Shown here one piece after another: positions 26,248 to 34,871 of a DNA stretch of 64,000 bases. The stretch comes from Ancalomicrobiaceae bacterium S20 (lineage in GTDB: Bacteria; Pseudomonadota; Alphaproteobacteria; Rhizobiales; Ancalomicrobiaceae): contig CP158568.1 of assembly GCA_040269895.1 (NCBI GenBank), positions 1,954,716-2,018,715 of the forward strand, written 5' to 3'. Below the pieces are notes generated by a model. It did not search any database. It was not told the origin of the DNA and worked only from the letters and a program-made list of their open reading frames with translations. Both the position numbers and the translations under genes were made by a program. How positions within the stretch are numbered: the stretch's first letter is position 1; each line of letters begins with the position of its first letter.

Positions 26248-28311
26248 ATGGCCGAGCAGCCTATCCTCGCCATCGAAAACCTGAGGGTCGACTATCACTC
26301 GGCCGCCGGCGTCGTCACCGCGATCCCGAACCTCACGTTCCGGATCATGCCGGGCGAGAGCTACGGCGTCGTCGGGGAGTCCGGGTGCGGGAAGTCGACG
26401 CTCCTGATGGCGATCATGCGCCATCTCGGCGCGACCGGCCGGATCGCCGGCGGGCGCATCGTCTTCGAGGGCAAGGATCTCGCGACCGCGAGCGAGAAGG
26501 ATCTCGCCCGCGTGCGCGGCGGCGGCATTTCGATGGTCTACCAGGACCCGAACGCCGCGCTCAATCCGACGCTCAAGATCGGCGCCCAGCTCATGGAAGT
26601 GCCGATGCTGCACCAGGGGCTCGGCCGGCGCGCGGCGGCGGAGAAGGCGAAGCGCATGCTCGCCGACGTCAACCTGCCCGATCCCGACAGCGTCATGGAG
26701 CGCTATCCGTTCCAGCTCTCCGGCGGTCAGAAGCAGCGCGTCGTCATCGCCATGGCGCTGCTCGCCAATCCGCGGCTGCTGCTGCTCGACGAGCCGACCA
26801 CCGGCCTCGACGTCACCGTCGAGGCGGCCGTGCTCGATCTGGTCGCCGGACTGAAGGAGAAGTTCGGCACCGCGCTCGTCTACATCACCCACAATCTCGG
26901 CGTGGTGGCGAAGGTCTGCGAGCGTGTCGGCGTCATGTATCTCGGCGACATGGTCGAGGAGGCGCCGGTGCGCGAGCTGTTCGCGCACCCGAAGCATCCT
27001 TACACGCGCCGCCTGATGGCCTGCGTGCCGCATCTCGGCGCCGACAAGTACACGACCTCGTTCCTGCCGATCCCCGGCCAGCCGCCGGGGCTCGCGCGGC
27101 GGCCGCAAGGTTGCGGCTTCGCGCCGCGCTGTGCCGGCTTCGATCAGACGGCCTGCACGACCCGGCTCGTGGAGGAACCGGTGGCGGAGGCCCATCGCGT
27201 GCTGTGCGCACGCTGGCGCGATGCCGAGGCCTTCGCGGAGAGCTCGCCGGAGGCGGTCGCGCCGGGGCGGCCGACCGAGACGCTGGTGATGGCAGCCGAG
27301 CACCTGTCGAAGGTCTACGATCTCGGCTCGGCGATGTTCTCGCTCGGCGGCGCCAAGCGCAAGCTGACCGCCAACGAGGATCTGAACTTCGATGCGCGCG
27401 AGGGCGAAATCCTGGCGATCGTCGGCGAGTCCGGTTCCGGCAAGTCGACCTTCGCCCGCGTGCTCGCCGGGCTCCAGGACGCGACCTCGGGGCATCTGAT
27501 CGTCAAGGGCGAGGATGTCGGCGCCAAGACGGCGCGGCAGCGCTCGCATGACGAACTCGCCGCAATCCAGATGGTGTTCCAGAACCCCGATGCGACGCTC
27601 AATCCCTCGCATTCGGTCGCCTATCCGATCGCGCGCGTGCTGAAGAAGTTCGGCATCGCCAAGACGAAGAAGGAGATCGACGAGCGGATCGACCGGCTGT
27701 TCGACATGGTGCGGCTGCCGCGCGCGCTGAAGAGCCAGCGGCCGCCGCGGCTCTCCGGCGGCCAGAAGCAGCGCGTCGCGATCGCGCGCGCCTTCGCGGC
27801 CGAACCGTCGATCCTGGTCGCCGACGAGCCGGTCTCGGCGCTCGACGTTTCGGTGCAGGCGGCGATCGTCAATCTGCTGCTCGACATCCAGCGCGAGAAG
27901 AAGACCACGATCGTGTTCATCAGCCACGATCTGGCGCTGGTGCGACACCTCGCCGACCGGGTGATCGTGATGTATCTCGGCAAGATCATGGAACAGGGGC
28001 CGGTCGAGGCGCTGTTCCAGCCGCCGTACCACCCCTACACGGAAGCGCTGCTGTCCGCAGTGCCGATCGCCGATCCGACCGTCGAGCAGAAGCGCATCCG
28101 GCTCGAGGGCGATCCGCCCTCCCCGATCAGTGTGCCGAAGGGCTGCCGGTTCTCCAAGCGCTGCCCGCGCAAGCTGGGTCCGGTCTGCGACGAGACCCCG
28201 CCGCCGTTGCGCGACGTGCCGGACGGCTCGTCGATCCTCTGCCACATCCCGATCGAGGAACTCGCCAAGGTCGAGCCGATCGTCCGGGCGCCGGCTCACG
28301 CGGCGGAGTAA
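26248..28311 (+). CDS. Fused double ABC ATPase (DppD-DppF type)
   Basis: Energises the importer at 22.4-26.2 kb. The 687-residue protein joins two complete oligopeptide-type ATPases. Domain 1: Walker A GESGCGKSTLL (about residue 44), signature LSGGQKQRVVIAMAL, Walker B LLLLDEPTTGLD, and a C-terminal oligo_HPY element with Cys (CGFAPRCAGFDQTACTTR). Domain 2: Walker [12 protein letters not shown] (about 392), [28 protein letters not shown] and a second oligo_HPY tail (GCRFSKRCPRKLGPVC). The oligo_HPY cysteines in some members bind a 4Fe-4S cluster. Fused forms are known, so this is not a misassembly. Confidence 0.95.
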   Translation: MAEQPILAIENLRVDYHSAAGVVTAIPNLTFRIMPGESYGVVGESGCGKSTLLMAIMRHLGATGRIAGGRIVFEGKDLATASEKDLARVRGGGISMVYQDPNAALNPTLKIGAQLMEVPMLHQGLGRRAAAEKAKRMLADVNLPDPDSVMERYPFQLSGGQKQRVVIAMALLANPRLLLLDEPTTGLDVTVEAAVLDLVAGLKEKFGTALVYITHNLGVVAKVCERVGVMYLGDMVEEAPVRELFAHPKHPYTRRLMACVPHLGADKYTTSFLPIPGQPPGLARRPQGCGFAPRCAGFDQTACTTRLVEEPVAEAHRVLCARWRDAEAFAESSPEAVAPGRPTETLVMAAEHLSKVYDLGSAMFSLGGAKRKLTANEDLNFDAREGEILAIVGESGSGKSTFARVLAGLQDATSGHLIVKGEDVGAKTARQRSHDELAAIQMVFQNPDATLNPSHSVAYPIARVLKKFGIAKTKKEIDERIDRLFDMVRLPRALKSQRPPRLSGGQKQRVAIARAFAAEPSILVADEPVSALDVSVQAAIVNLLLDIQREKKTTIVFISHDLALVRHLADRVIVMYLGKIMEQGPVEALFQPPYHPYTEALLSAVPIADPTVEQKRIRLEGDPPSPISVPKGCRFSKRCPRKLGPVCDETPPPLRDVPDGSSILCHIPIEELAKVEPIVRAPAHAAE

Positions 28312-28435
28312 GAGGCAGCCGATCGCACTGTCGAGCCGAAGGCGCACGGGCGGGCTGGATTGGCGCCCGACATCGCGGTGTGCGCCCCCAGGCGCCCCGG
28401 CGGCAATTATGATTACACCGCGCTGACAAAGTCAC

Positions 28436-28462
28436 TTGACAGAAACATGAGGGCTCTATCAG
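28436..28462 (+). promoter_or_regulatory. Candidate promoter of the secreted protein gene
   Basis: TTGACA (28436-28441) and TATCAG (28457-28462) with a 15-bp spacer, shorter than the usual 17. It lies 33 bp before the TTG start at 28495. The perfect -35 makes it worth noting; the spacing makes it doubtful. Confidence 0.35.
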
Positions 28463-28494
28463 GTCATTCGCGTGACTTTTGGACGGAGGCACCC

Positions 28495-29073
28495 TTGTCG
28501 TACGGAAAGACTACTTTATCGATTTCGCTCCTCGGCGCGGTCACCTTGCTCGGCGCAGGTACTGCATCGGCGATGCCCCCGTTGCAATGCCAGGATTTCG
28601 TGAACTTCGCCATGCGCGCGCAGAGCGAATATTACGCACTCGGCTGCCCGCGGACGCCGCTGATGCATGCCAATCGCGAGGGGCACTTCCAGTGGTGTCT
28701 CGCGCGCAACGAGTTCCAGGTGCGCGCCGATCGCAACGCCAAGGCGGCGGCGCTCCGGAGCTGCCAGGCGAATGCGCGGGGCCCGCGCGGCGGCAATGGC
28801 TTCGGAGGACAGGGCTTCGGCGGAGGCCCCGGTTTCGGCGGTCAGGGAACCTGTGCGCGGATCGCCGGCTTCTATAACGGCCGCGCCGGCACCATCGCCT
28901 CGCTCGGCGGCGACCGCATCCAGGTCACGGTCGGTCGGAACCGCCCGGTCGCCTATGGCACCTGCCGCGGCAACCGTCTGGTCGTGGACTTCACCGACGA
29001 CCACGTGATCTCGGGCGTCTTCGACGGCCGCGTGATCCGCTGGGACAACCGTACCAACTGGACCAAGAGCTGA
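28495..29073 (+). CDS. Secreted Cys- and Gly-containing protein of unknown function
   Basis: The TTG at 28495 is chosen as start because GGAGG lies 6 nt upstream and it gives a textbook signal peptide (SYGKTTLSISLLGAVTLLGAGTASA, cleaved before MPPLQC). The 192-residue product has a mature N-terminal part with spaced Cys (LQCQDF, ALGCPRTP, QWCLARN, LRSCQAN), a glycine/phenylalanine-rich linker (FGGQGFGGGPGFGGQG) and a small C-terminal beta-type domain (GTCARIAGFYNGRAGTIASL... VVDFTDDHVISGVFDGRVIRWDNRTNW). No family recognised. It is not clearly part of the ABC operon, 180 bp upstream. Confidence 0.75.
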   Translation: MSYGKTTLSISLLGAVTLLGAGTASAMPPLQCQDFVNFAMRAQSEYYALGCPRTPLMHANREGHFQWCLARNEFQVRADRNAKAAALRSCQANARGPRGGNGFGGQGFGGGPGFGGQGTCARIAGFYNGRAGTIASLGGDRIQVTVGRNRPVAYGTCRGNRLVVDFTDDHVISGVFDGRVIRWDNRTNWTKS

Positions 29074-29093
29074 CGGGCCGACACCCGATACGT

Positions 29094-29124
29094 ATCGCGC
29101 GGCGGATGAATTCGGCCGCGCGAT
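29094..29124. terminator. Hairpin between convergent secreted-protein and cobT genes
   Basis: A 10-bp perfect stem (29094-29103 with 29115-29124), about 20 bp after the plus-strand stop and 58 bp beyond the cobT stop; followed by a C/T-rich stretch on the plus strand. Confidence 0.55.
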
Positions 29125-29181
29125 CCCTCTTCATTCAAACGCCGCGGCCGGCCGAACGACGGCTCGCCGCAATCGATCGCC

Positions 29182-30207
29182 TCAGTCCTTGTCGCTGACG
29201 CCGGCCTCGCCGAAGGTCGCCATGCCGGCGTGGGTCGCCGCCGCCGCGCGAACGATATTCGCCGCGATCGCCGCGCCTGTGCCTTCGCCAAGGCGCATGC
29301 CGAGATCGAGCAGCGGGCGCTTGCCGAGCTTCGCCAGCACCTTGGCATGCGCGCTCTCGGCCGAGACATGCGCGAACAGGCAATGGTCGATCGCGGCCGG
29401 GTTGATTGCATGGATGACCGCCGCCGCCGCCGTGGTCACGAAGCCGTCGACGATCACCGGCACCTTCTGGTGGCGCGCGCCGATGATCAGACCCGCCATG
29501 GCCGCGATCTCGCGGCCGCCGAGCCGGCGCAGCACTTCGAACGGGTTCTTGCGCGCCTCGCCGATGCGCGCGACCGCCTGACCGACAACCGCCGCCTTGT
29601 GAGCGAGCGCATCGCCGGCGACGCCGGTGCCGGCGCCGACCCAATCGGCCGCCGTGCCCCCGTAGAGCGCGTGGTAGATCGCGCTGGCGACCGCCGTGTT
29701 GGCGATGCCCATCTCACCGAGGCAGACCAGATCCGGCTGGCCGGCGAGCGCCTCCATGCCGAAGGCCATGGTCGCCGCGCAGCCGGCCTCGTCGAACGCG
29801 TCGGTTTCCGAGATGTCCGGGGTCGGCACCTCGAGCGCCAGTTCGAACACCTTCAGGCCGATGTCGAAGGCGGCGCAGAGCTGGTTGATCGCGGCACCGC
29901 CGGCGGCGAAATTCGCCACCATCTGCACCGTGACCTCCTTCGGGAAGGCGGAGACGCCCTTGTCGGCGATGCCGTGATTGGCCGCGAACACCGCGACCAG
30001 CGGCCGCTGCACGGCCGGTCGCGCCCGGCCCTGCCAGGCGGCGAGCCACTCGACGATCTCTTCCAGCCGGCCGAGCGCGCCGGGCGGCTTGGTGAGTTGG
30101 CTGTCGCGGATGCGCACCGCGTCGACCGCGGCCGTGTCGGGCCCCGGCGCGAGCAGCACGAGGTCGCGGAAATCGTCGAACGGAAGAGCGGTGGGAGCGA
30201 ACGCCAT
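29182..30207 (-). CDS. cobT: Nicotinate-nucleotide--dimethylbenzimidazole phosphoribosyltransferase
   Basis: Makes alpha-ribazole phosphate for the lower ligand of cobalamin. The 341-residue product has all CobT landmarks: RDSQLTKPPGALGRLEEIVEWLAAWQG (residues about 32-58), VFAANHGIADKGVSAFPKEVTVQMV, CLGEMGIANTAVASAIY, and GFVTTAAAAVIHAINPAAIDHCLFAHVSAESAHAKVL followed by LGMRLGEGTGAAIA with the catalytic Glu. AGGAAAG precedes the ATG. Divergent from cobS, the enzyme next in the nucleotide-loop pathway. Confidence 0.97.
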   Translation of the reverse strand: MAFAPTALPFDDFRDLVLLAPGPDTAAVDAVRIRDSQLTKPPGALGRLEEIVEWLAAWQGRARPAVQRPLVAVFAANHGIADKGVSAFPKEVTVQMVANFAAGGAAINQLCAAFDIGLKVFELALEVPTPDISETDAFDEAGCAATMAFGMEALAGQPDLVCLGEMGIANTAVASAIYHALYGGTAADWVGAGTGVAGDALAHKAAVVGQAVARIGEARKNPFEVLRRLGGREIAAMAGLIIGARHQKVPVIVDGFVTTAAAAVIHAINPAAIDHCLFAHVSAESAHAKVLAKLGKRPLLDLGMRLGEGTGAAIAANIVRAAAATHAGMATFGEAGVSDKD

Positions 30208-30344
30208 CGAACTGGTCTTTCCTGTTGGCCGGGGCGCGGTCTACAACGGGGACGGCCGGCCCACAAGCGCGGCCAACGCCGGATCGCCCATGGCGGCCGC
30301 GCATTCCGCCAGTCTGACCGCCCGCGCCGAGTTGCAGTCGCCCG

Positions 30345-31261
30345 ATGACGACCCTCCCTGATCCGACGCCGTCCGATCGCCCGGCCGCCGCGCCGTCGCC
30401 GGCCGGACCGCTCGACCATGGGCCAGTCGAGAATCGGCCAGTCGAGCATGGGCCAGTCGCGACGCTCGCCGCCGATGTCGCCGCGATGGTGCGCTTCTAT
30501 TCGCGCCTGCCGGTGCCGCGCTGCGGACCGGCGGACGACCCGGCCGCGATGCCCGATTTCGCCCGCGCCGTGCGCATGCTCCCCTTGGCCGCGCTGCCGA
30601 TCGCGCTGCCCGCGGCGCTGGCGCTCGCGGCGCTCGGCCTCACCAATCTGCCCGCGCTCGCCATCGCCGGGCTGGCGCTCGCGGTCGGACTGATCGCGAC
30701 CGGCGTCTTCCACGAGGACGGGCTCGCCGACATCGCGGACGGATTCGGCGGCGGCGCGACTGTGGCACGCAAGCTCGAGATCATGAAGGACAGCCGCATC
30801 GGCGCCTTCGGCGGGGCGGCGCTGGTGCTGGCACTGCTCGTCAAGGCAAGCCTCTATGCCGGGTTCGTCGCGCCGTCCGGCGCGGCCGGGCTCGCCGAAG
30901 GCGGGCGCGCTGCCGCGGCAGCGCTGGTGCTCGTCGGGCTCGCCCCGATCTCGCGCGTGCTGCCGCTCTACCTGTTTCGCGCCCTGCCGCCGGCGCGTGC
31001 GGACGGGCTCGGCCGGTCGGTCGGCGTGCCGGGCCGGGCGACGCTCGGGGTCGCGACCGGCCTTGCGGTCGGGATCGCGCTCGGTCTCGCCGGACCGATC
31101 TTGGGGGCGCGCGCGTCGCGGCCGCCCTCCTCGCCGGCGCGCTTGCGACCACCGGGCTCGGCCTCATCGCCAAGCGCCAGATCGGCGGCCAGACCGGCGA
31201 CGTGCTCGGCGCCGGGCAGCCGATCGCCGAGATCGCGATGCTGATCGTCCTCGCGGCGTGA
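30345..31261 (+). pseudogene. cobS: Cobalamin synthase (adenosylcobinamide-GDP ribazoletransferase) with a 1-bp frameshift
   Basis: CobS is the integral-membrane enzyme joining adenosylcobinamide-GDP and alpha-ribazole. Frame 30345 encodes the N-terminal part with [11 protein letters not shown], the metal-binding [35 protein letters not shown] (about residues 123-157) and several helices up to GLAGPILG. The expected C-terminus ([33 protein letters not shown]... [11 protein letters not shown]) is in another frame ending at 31261. A single missing G in the G run at 31103-31107 accounts for this; restored length is 305 residues. The N-terminal 40 residues are low-complexity (repeated GPVE). Both parts are well conserved, so a sequencing error is plausible. 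Confidence 0.88.
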
Positions 31262-31395
31262 GGTTCCTGGCGCGGCGCGGCAAGATGACCTCGCCGCCAC
31301 GCCGAGACACCGCGCCGCAGACGCCCTTGTTCCCCGCGCGGGCGTCACCGATATCTAATCGGGCGCCGGGCCTTCGCCCGCGCTTCGAGGATCCC

Positions 31396-31608
31396 ATGCC
31401 GCCCCGCCCCATCGCCAGCCCTTGCGTGAAAATCTGCAGCGTCGACCCGATCGCGCGCGTCTGCATCGGTTGCGATCGCACGCTCGACGAGATCGGCGCC
31501 TGGGGATCGATGACGGACGCGGCACGCGCCGCCGTGATGGCCCTGTTGCCGGAGCGGCGGCGACGGCGCGAGGCGGCACGGGCCGCCGCCGCGCAACAGC
31601 AGCAGTGA
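31396..31608 (+). CDS. DUF1289 small Cys-rich protein
   Basis: A 70-residue protein with the DUF1289 motif SPCVKICSVDPIARVCIGCDRTLDEIGAW: four Cys in a C-x3-C-x8-C-x2-C spacing, likely binding a metal such as zinc or an Fe-S cluster. A Glu/Arg/Ala-rich helix and a QQQQ end follow. Lies between cobS and the aspartic protease gene (7-bp gap to the latter), an arrangement common in Hyphomicrobiales. Function unknown. Confidence 0.9.
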   Translation: MPPRPIASPCVKICSVDPIARVCIGCDRTLDEIGAWGSMTDAARAAVMALLPERRRRREAARAAAAQQQQ

Positions 31609-31615
31609 GGCGCGA

Positions 31616-32308
31616 ATGGTGTTCGGTCTCGCCCTCGCCGTTCTCTGCGGCGCCCTCGCGATCCTCATCTTCAACCATTCGGCCGGAACGAGCTTCGGGC
31701 TCGCCAACGACGATTTCGCGCGCCTCGTCATGTTCGGCGTCATCGGCCTCACGATTGCGGCCGGCATCGCGCAGAGCGGCCGACATCGGTTCGGCACGAT
31801 CGCAAGGGCGGCGCTCGTCTGGCTCGCGCTGATCCTCGGCCTGGTGGCAGCCTACGGCTATCGCGACAATCTCGTCGGCGTCGCCGATCGGGTGCAGAGC
31901 CTGCTCTTACCCGGCACGCCCGCGGACGGGCCGGAGCCCGGCAGCATCACGATTGCCAAGAGCATGGACGGCCATTTCCGCGTCCGCGCGATGGTCGACG
32001 GCCGGATCGTGACCATGGTGGTCGATACCGGCGCGAGCGAGGTCGTGCTGACCGAGCGCGATGCGATCGCCGCCGGCATCGATCCGGCGGGCCTCATCTA
32101 TGACGCGCGCGTCTCGACCGCCAATGGCGAGACGACCGCCGCGACGATCCGGATCGGCACGCTGGCGATCGGCAGCATCGCGGAGAAGAACATCCGCGCC
32201 CTGGTCGCGCGCCCCGGCTCGCTGCAGCAGAGCCTGCTCGGCATGAATTTTCTCAATCGGCTGTCGTCGTTCACGGTCGAGCGGCGGCAACTCGTCATGC
32301 GCCGCTGA
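31616..32308 (+). CDS. Membrane-anchored retropepsin-like aspartic protease (TIGR02281 type)
   Basis: The 230-residue protein has three N-terminal membrane helices (about residues 2-20, 35-52, 64-82) and a periplasmic domain with the clan AA active-site motif MVVDTGASEVVLTERDA (about residues 138-154) and the closing LLGMNFLNRLSSFTVERRQLVMR segment. This matches the TIGR02281 family of bacterial single-domain retropepsin-like proteases, which should act as dimers. Substrate unknown. Probably co-transcribed with the DUF1289 gene. Confidence 0.9.
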   Translation: MVFGLALAVLCGALAILIFNHSAGTSFGLANDDFARLVMFGVIGLTIAAGIAQSGRHRFGTIARAALVWLALILGLVAAYGYRDNLVGVADRVQSLLLPGTPADGPEPGSITIAKSMDGHFRVRAMVDGRIVTMVVDTGASEVVLTERDAIAAGIDPAGLIYDARVSTANGETTAATIRIGTLAIGSIAEKNIRALVARPGSLQQSLLGMNFLNRLSSFTVERRQLVMRR

Positions 32309-32335
32309 CGGGCGCCTGCGCCCCTCCGACCGCGA

Positions 32336-33502
32336 TCATTCCGCAGCCGTCGCATCGAGCGCCCCTTCCGCTGCCCGTGCCAGCGCCCGCGCCTCCGCCG
32401 CGGCCATCGCCTCGCGCACGGCGGCAGCCGCCCGATCGATGATCTCCGGTCCGGCGCCCGGCTCCGCTGCCTCGACGGTCAGGATGCGGCGCCAGAGCCG
32501 CGCGCCCGGACGGCCGTTGAACAGGCCGAGCATGTGGCGCGTGACATTGGCGATCCGAAATCCGGCCGCGACCACGCCGGCGGCGTAGTCGCGCATCGCC
32601 TCGACAACCGCGAAGAGATCCGGATCCTCGACCGCCTCGCCGAAGATCTCGCGATCGACGCGGGCGAGCAGCGCCGGGTTCTCATAGGCGGCACGGCCGA
32701 GCATGACGCCATCCATATGGACGAGTTCGGCCGCAGCGGTCTCCAGATCCGCGATGCCGCCATTGATCGCGATGGTGAGGTCGGGATGCGCCTCTTTCAA
32801 GCGATGCACGAGCGCATGGTCGAGCGGCGGCACGGTGCGGTTCTCCTTGGGGCTCAGCCCCTGGAGCCAGGCCTTGCGGGCATGGACGATCAGCCCGTCG
32901 ACGCCGGCCGCCTTCACAGCCGAAACCAGACGCGGCAGCGCCTGTTCGGGATCCTGATCGTCAATGCCGATCCGGCATTTGACCGTGACCGGCACGCGGA
33001 CCGCGGCCTTCATCGCCGCGACCGCCTCGGCGACCAGGTCCGGCTCGGCCATCAGGCAGGCGCCGAACCGGCCGGACTGCACGCGATCGGACGGGCAGCC
33101 GCAATTGAGATTGATCTCGTCGTAGCCCCAGTCCTCGCCGACACGGGCCGCGAAGGCGAGCTCGGCCGGCTCGGAGCCGCCGAGCTGCAGGGCGACCGGA
33201 TGCTCCACGGCTGAAAAGCCGAGCAGGCGCTCGCGATCGCCGAAGCGGATCGCGGCCGTGGTCACCATTTCCGAATAGAGCAGCGCGCGCCGGCTGAGCA
33301 GCCGGTGGAAGGTCCGGCAATGCCGATCCGTCCAGTCCATCATCGGTGCGACCGAGAAGCGGTGGCTGCCCGCCCAAGGAGCCATGACCGACGCGCGCGG
33401 GCGCACGGCCGCGGCCGAAACATCGGCGGCGGGCGGCGATGGGACGGTCTCGGCCGTCGATGACAAGGCGGATGCCGGCGGCGCGGGCGGGATCGCGGTC
33501 AC
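32336..33502 (-). CDS. dusA: tRNA-dihydrouridine(20/20a) synthase DusA
   Basis: FMN enzyme that reduces uridine in the tRNA D-loop. The 388-residue product has the Dus TIM-barrel motifs SVAPMMDWTDRHCRTFHRLLS, LQLGGSEPAELAFAA, YDEINLNCGCPSDRVQSGRFGACLM (catalytic Cys in the last part) and IHARKAWLQGLSPKENRTVPPLDH, with INGGI and GVMLGRAAYENP for FMN phosphate binding, as in the DusA subgroup. GTG 33502 is chosen as start because GAAGGAGAC precedes it; this leaves a roughly 40-residue low-complexity N-terminal extension. The GNAT gene lies directly upstream on the same strand. Confidence 0.95.
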   Translation of the reverse strand: MTAIPPAPPASALSSTAETVPSPPAADVSAAAVRPRASVMAPWAGSHRFSVAPMMDWTDRHCRTFHRLLSRRALLYSEMVTTAAIRFGDRERLLGFSAVEHPVALQLGGSEPAELAFAARVGEDWGYDEINLNCGCPSDRVQSGRFGACLMAEPDLVAEAVAAMKAAVRVPVTVKCRIGIDDQDPEQALPRLVSAVKAAGVDGLIVHARKAWLQGLSPKENRTVPPLDHALVHRLKEAHPDLTIAINGGIADLETAAAELVHMDGVMLGRAAYENPALLARVDREIFGEAVEDPDLFAVVEAMRDYAAGVVAAGFRIANVTRHMLGLFNGRPGARLWRRILTVEAAEPGAGPEIIDRAAAAVREAMAAAEARALARAAEGALDATAAE

Positions 33503-33552
33503 GTCGTCTCCTTCGGGGAACGGCGCGACATGGCCACAACTCCTCGGCCGGA

Positions 33553-34179
33553 TCAAGGCGCCCGCATCGGATCGCCGGACCGGCGCGCCGGCTGCGACGG
33601 TCCGGAAAGCGGCCGGACCATCTCGACGAAGGCGACCGCCTCGCCGTCCGGCGGCGCGACATCGACGAAGCCGTGGCGGGCATAGAGACGGCGCGCGGCG
33701 ACATTGGCGAAGAAGACGGAGAGGCGGAGCGCCTCGGGCGCGACGCCCGCGTCCGCGATCGCCTCCGGCTCATCCCGCTTGGCGTCGGCGGCATCGATCA
33801 GCGCTGCGAGCAGCGCCGAACCGAGGCCCTGCCCGCGCAGCCCGGCCGAGACGGCGAAATCGACGATGCGCCAGGCGGCGTCCTCGCGCACGACGGAGAG
33901 CCGGCCGGCCGGGGCGTCGTCGACCTCGACGATCAGGCGCTCGAGCGCGGGATAGCGCGCGATGTGGCCGGCGAACTGCGCGCGGATCTGCATGTCGATC
34001 AGGTTGTGCGCAATTTCGGGCGGCAGGCCGACGAAATCGCCGGCCCGCTCGGCGCGCAGGCTGGCATAGAGGAAAGGCCCGTCGGCCGGTTCGGCCGGGC
34101 GCACCGTCGGGCGGTCGCCGCGCGCGGAGAGGCGCGCGGCGAGAAGGGCACCGATCGTGGACTGTCGGGACTCGGACAT
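33553..34179 (-). CDS. GNAT N-acetyltransferase at the end of the tail-collar operon
   Basis: The 208-residue protein has a GNAT core: TVRPAEPADGPFLYASLRAERAGDFVGLP near the start, RLIVEVDDAPAGRLSVV, then the acetyl-CoA loop WRIVDFAVSAGLRGQGLGSALLAALIDAADA (about residues 118-147) and SVFFANVAARRLYARHGFVDV. ATG 34179 lies 11 bp after the stop of the first collar gene, so it belongs to the same transcript. The genome pairing of GNAT and collar genes suggests that it modifies a collar protein or surface target, but this is inference. The first 15 or so residues differ from usual GNATs. Confidence 0.85.
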   Translation of the reverse strand: MSESRQSTIGALLAARLSARGDRPTVRPAEPADGPFLYASLRAERAGDFVGLPPEIAHNLIDMQIRAQFAGHIARYPALERLIVEVDDAPAGRLSVVREDAAWRIVDFAVSAGLRGQGLGSALLAALIDAADAKRDEPEAIADAGVAPEALRLSVFFANVAARRLYARHGFVDVAPPDGEAVAFVEMVRPLSGPSQPARRSGDPMRAP

Positions 34180-34190
34180 GTCCGCCCCGC

Positions 34191-34739
34191 TCAGCCGAAC
34201 GACGGGAAGATGCCCTCGTAGCAAATACAATAGAACAGCGAGAGCGCCGGCTGATCGTTGTTGTGGGCCTGACCGCCGCCGGCCGGGCCGATCGTCACCG
34301 GGGCGAGGGTCGTGTCGGGCGGCGCGATGCTCGGATCGACGAAGCCGGTGTAGGTCGGATCGACCAAGATGCCGCCGGCCGGCGGAACTTCGGTCTTGCC
34401 CTGCGCGCCGCTGAACAGCGCGAACGCATGGTTATGCATCGGCATTTCCTGCGTCGTGATCGTGTGGGCGTCCTCGCCGAAGGCCTGGCCGATGACACGT
34501 GGCGTCAGGCCCGGGCCGTTGCCCTGCCCGAGCGCAATGCGCACCGCCTGGTCGCTCGTGGACGTATTGAGGTTCGGCAAGGCGAAATTCGTCCGCCCGT
34601 CGCCGCCATAGGTCACCCCGATCAGGGCGTAGAGCGCTGAATAGCTGGCGATGGAGAGCAGCTGGCCACTGCAGGGAAACCAGCCTCTGGGGGCGAAATT
34701 GTAGGGGAACGGCATCACGGTCCCGATGAAGACTTCCAT
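34191..34739 (-). CDS. Phage tail collar domain protein 1 (microcystin-dependent-protein type)
   Basis: A 182-residue protein starting MEVFIGTVMPFPYNFAPRGW. It has the collar layout: GWFPCSGQLLSIASYSALYALIGVTYGGDGRTNFALPNLN (about residues 19-58), a QEMPMHNHAF histidine motif near 104, a variable middle, and the AHNNDQPALSLFYCICYEGIFPSFG end, the family pattern HNNMQPxLxxNYxIxLxGIFPS. Family members are annotated MdpB-like and are found in threes in bacterial chromosomes without other phage genes. Third in the operon, before the GNAT gene. Function not established. Confidence 0.9.
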   Translation of the reverse strand: MEVFIGTVMPFPYNFAPRGWFPCSGQLLSIASYSALYALIGVTYGGDGRTNFALPNLNTSTSDQAVRIALGQGNGPGLTPRVIGQAFGEDAHTITTQEMPMHNHAFALFSGAQGKTEVPPAGGILVDPTYTGFVDPSIAPPDTTLAPVTIGPAGGGQAHNNDQPALSLFYCICYEGIFPSFG

Positions 34740-34871
34740 GACGACCTCATTCGAAAAGCGACAAAGGACGAAACCGGACACGGTCTCGGCAGCCGAGCCC
34801 TCGGGCACGATCCCGACGAGGAACGCGTTCTCCGGAGCAAACCAGCGCGCCGGGATGCGGGCGCGGGGCGA

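Noticed and set aside
30208-30344. Cobalamin riboswitch between cobT and cobS
   Set aside because: A short stretch (CAGTCTGACCGCC) vaguely recalls a B12 box, but the 137-bp gap is too short for the full element and no supporting helices were found.
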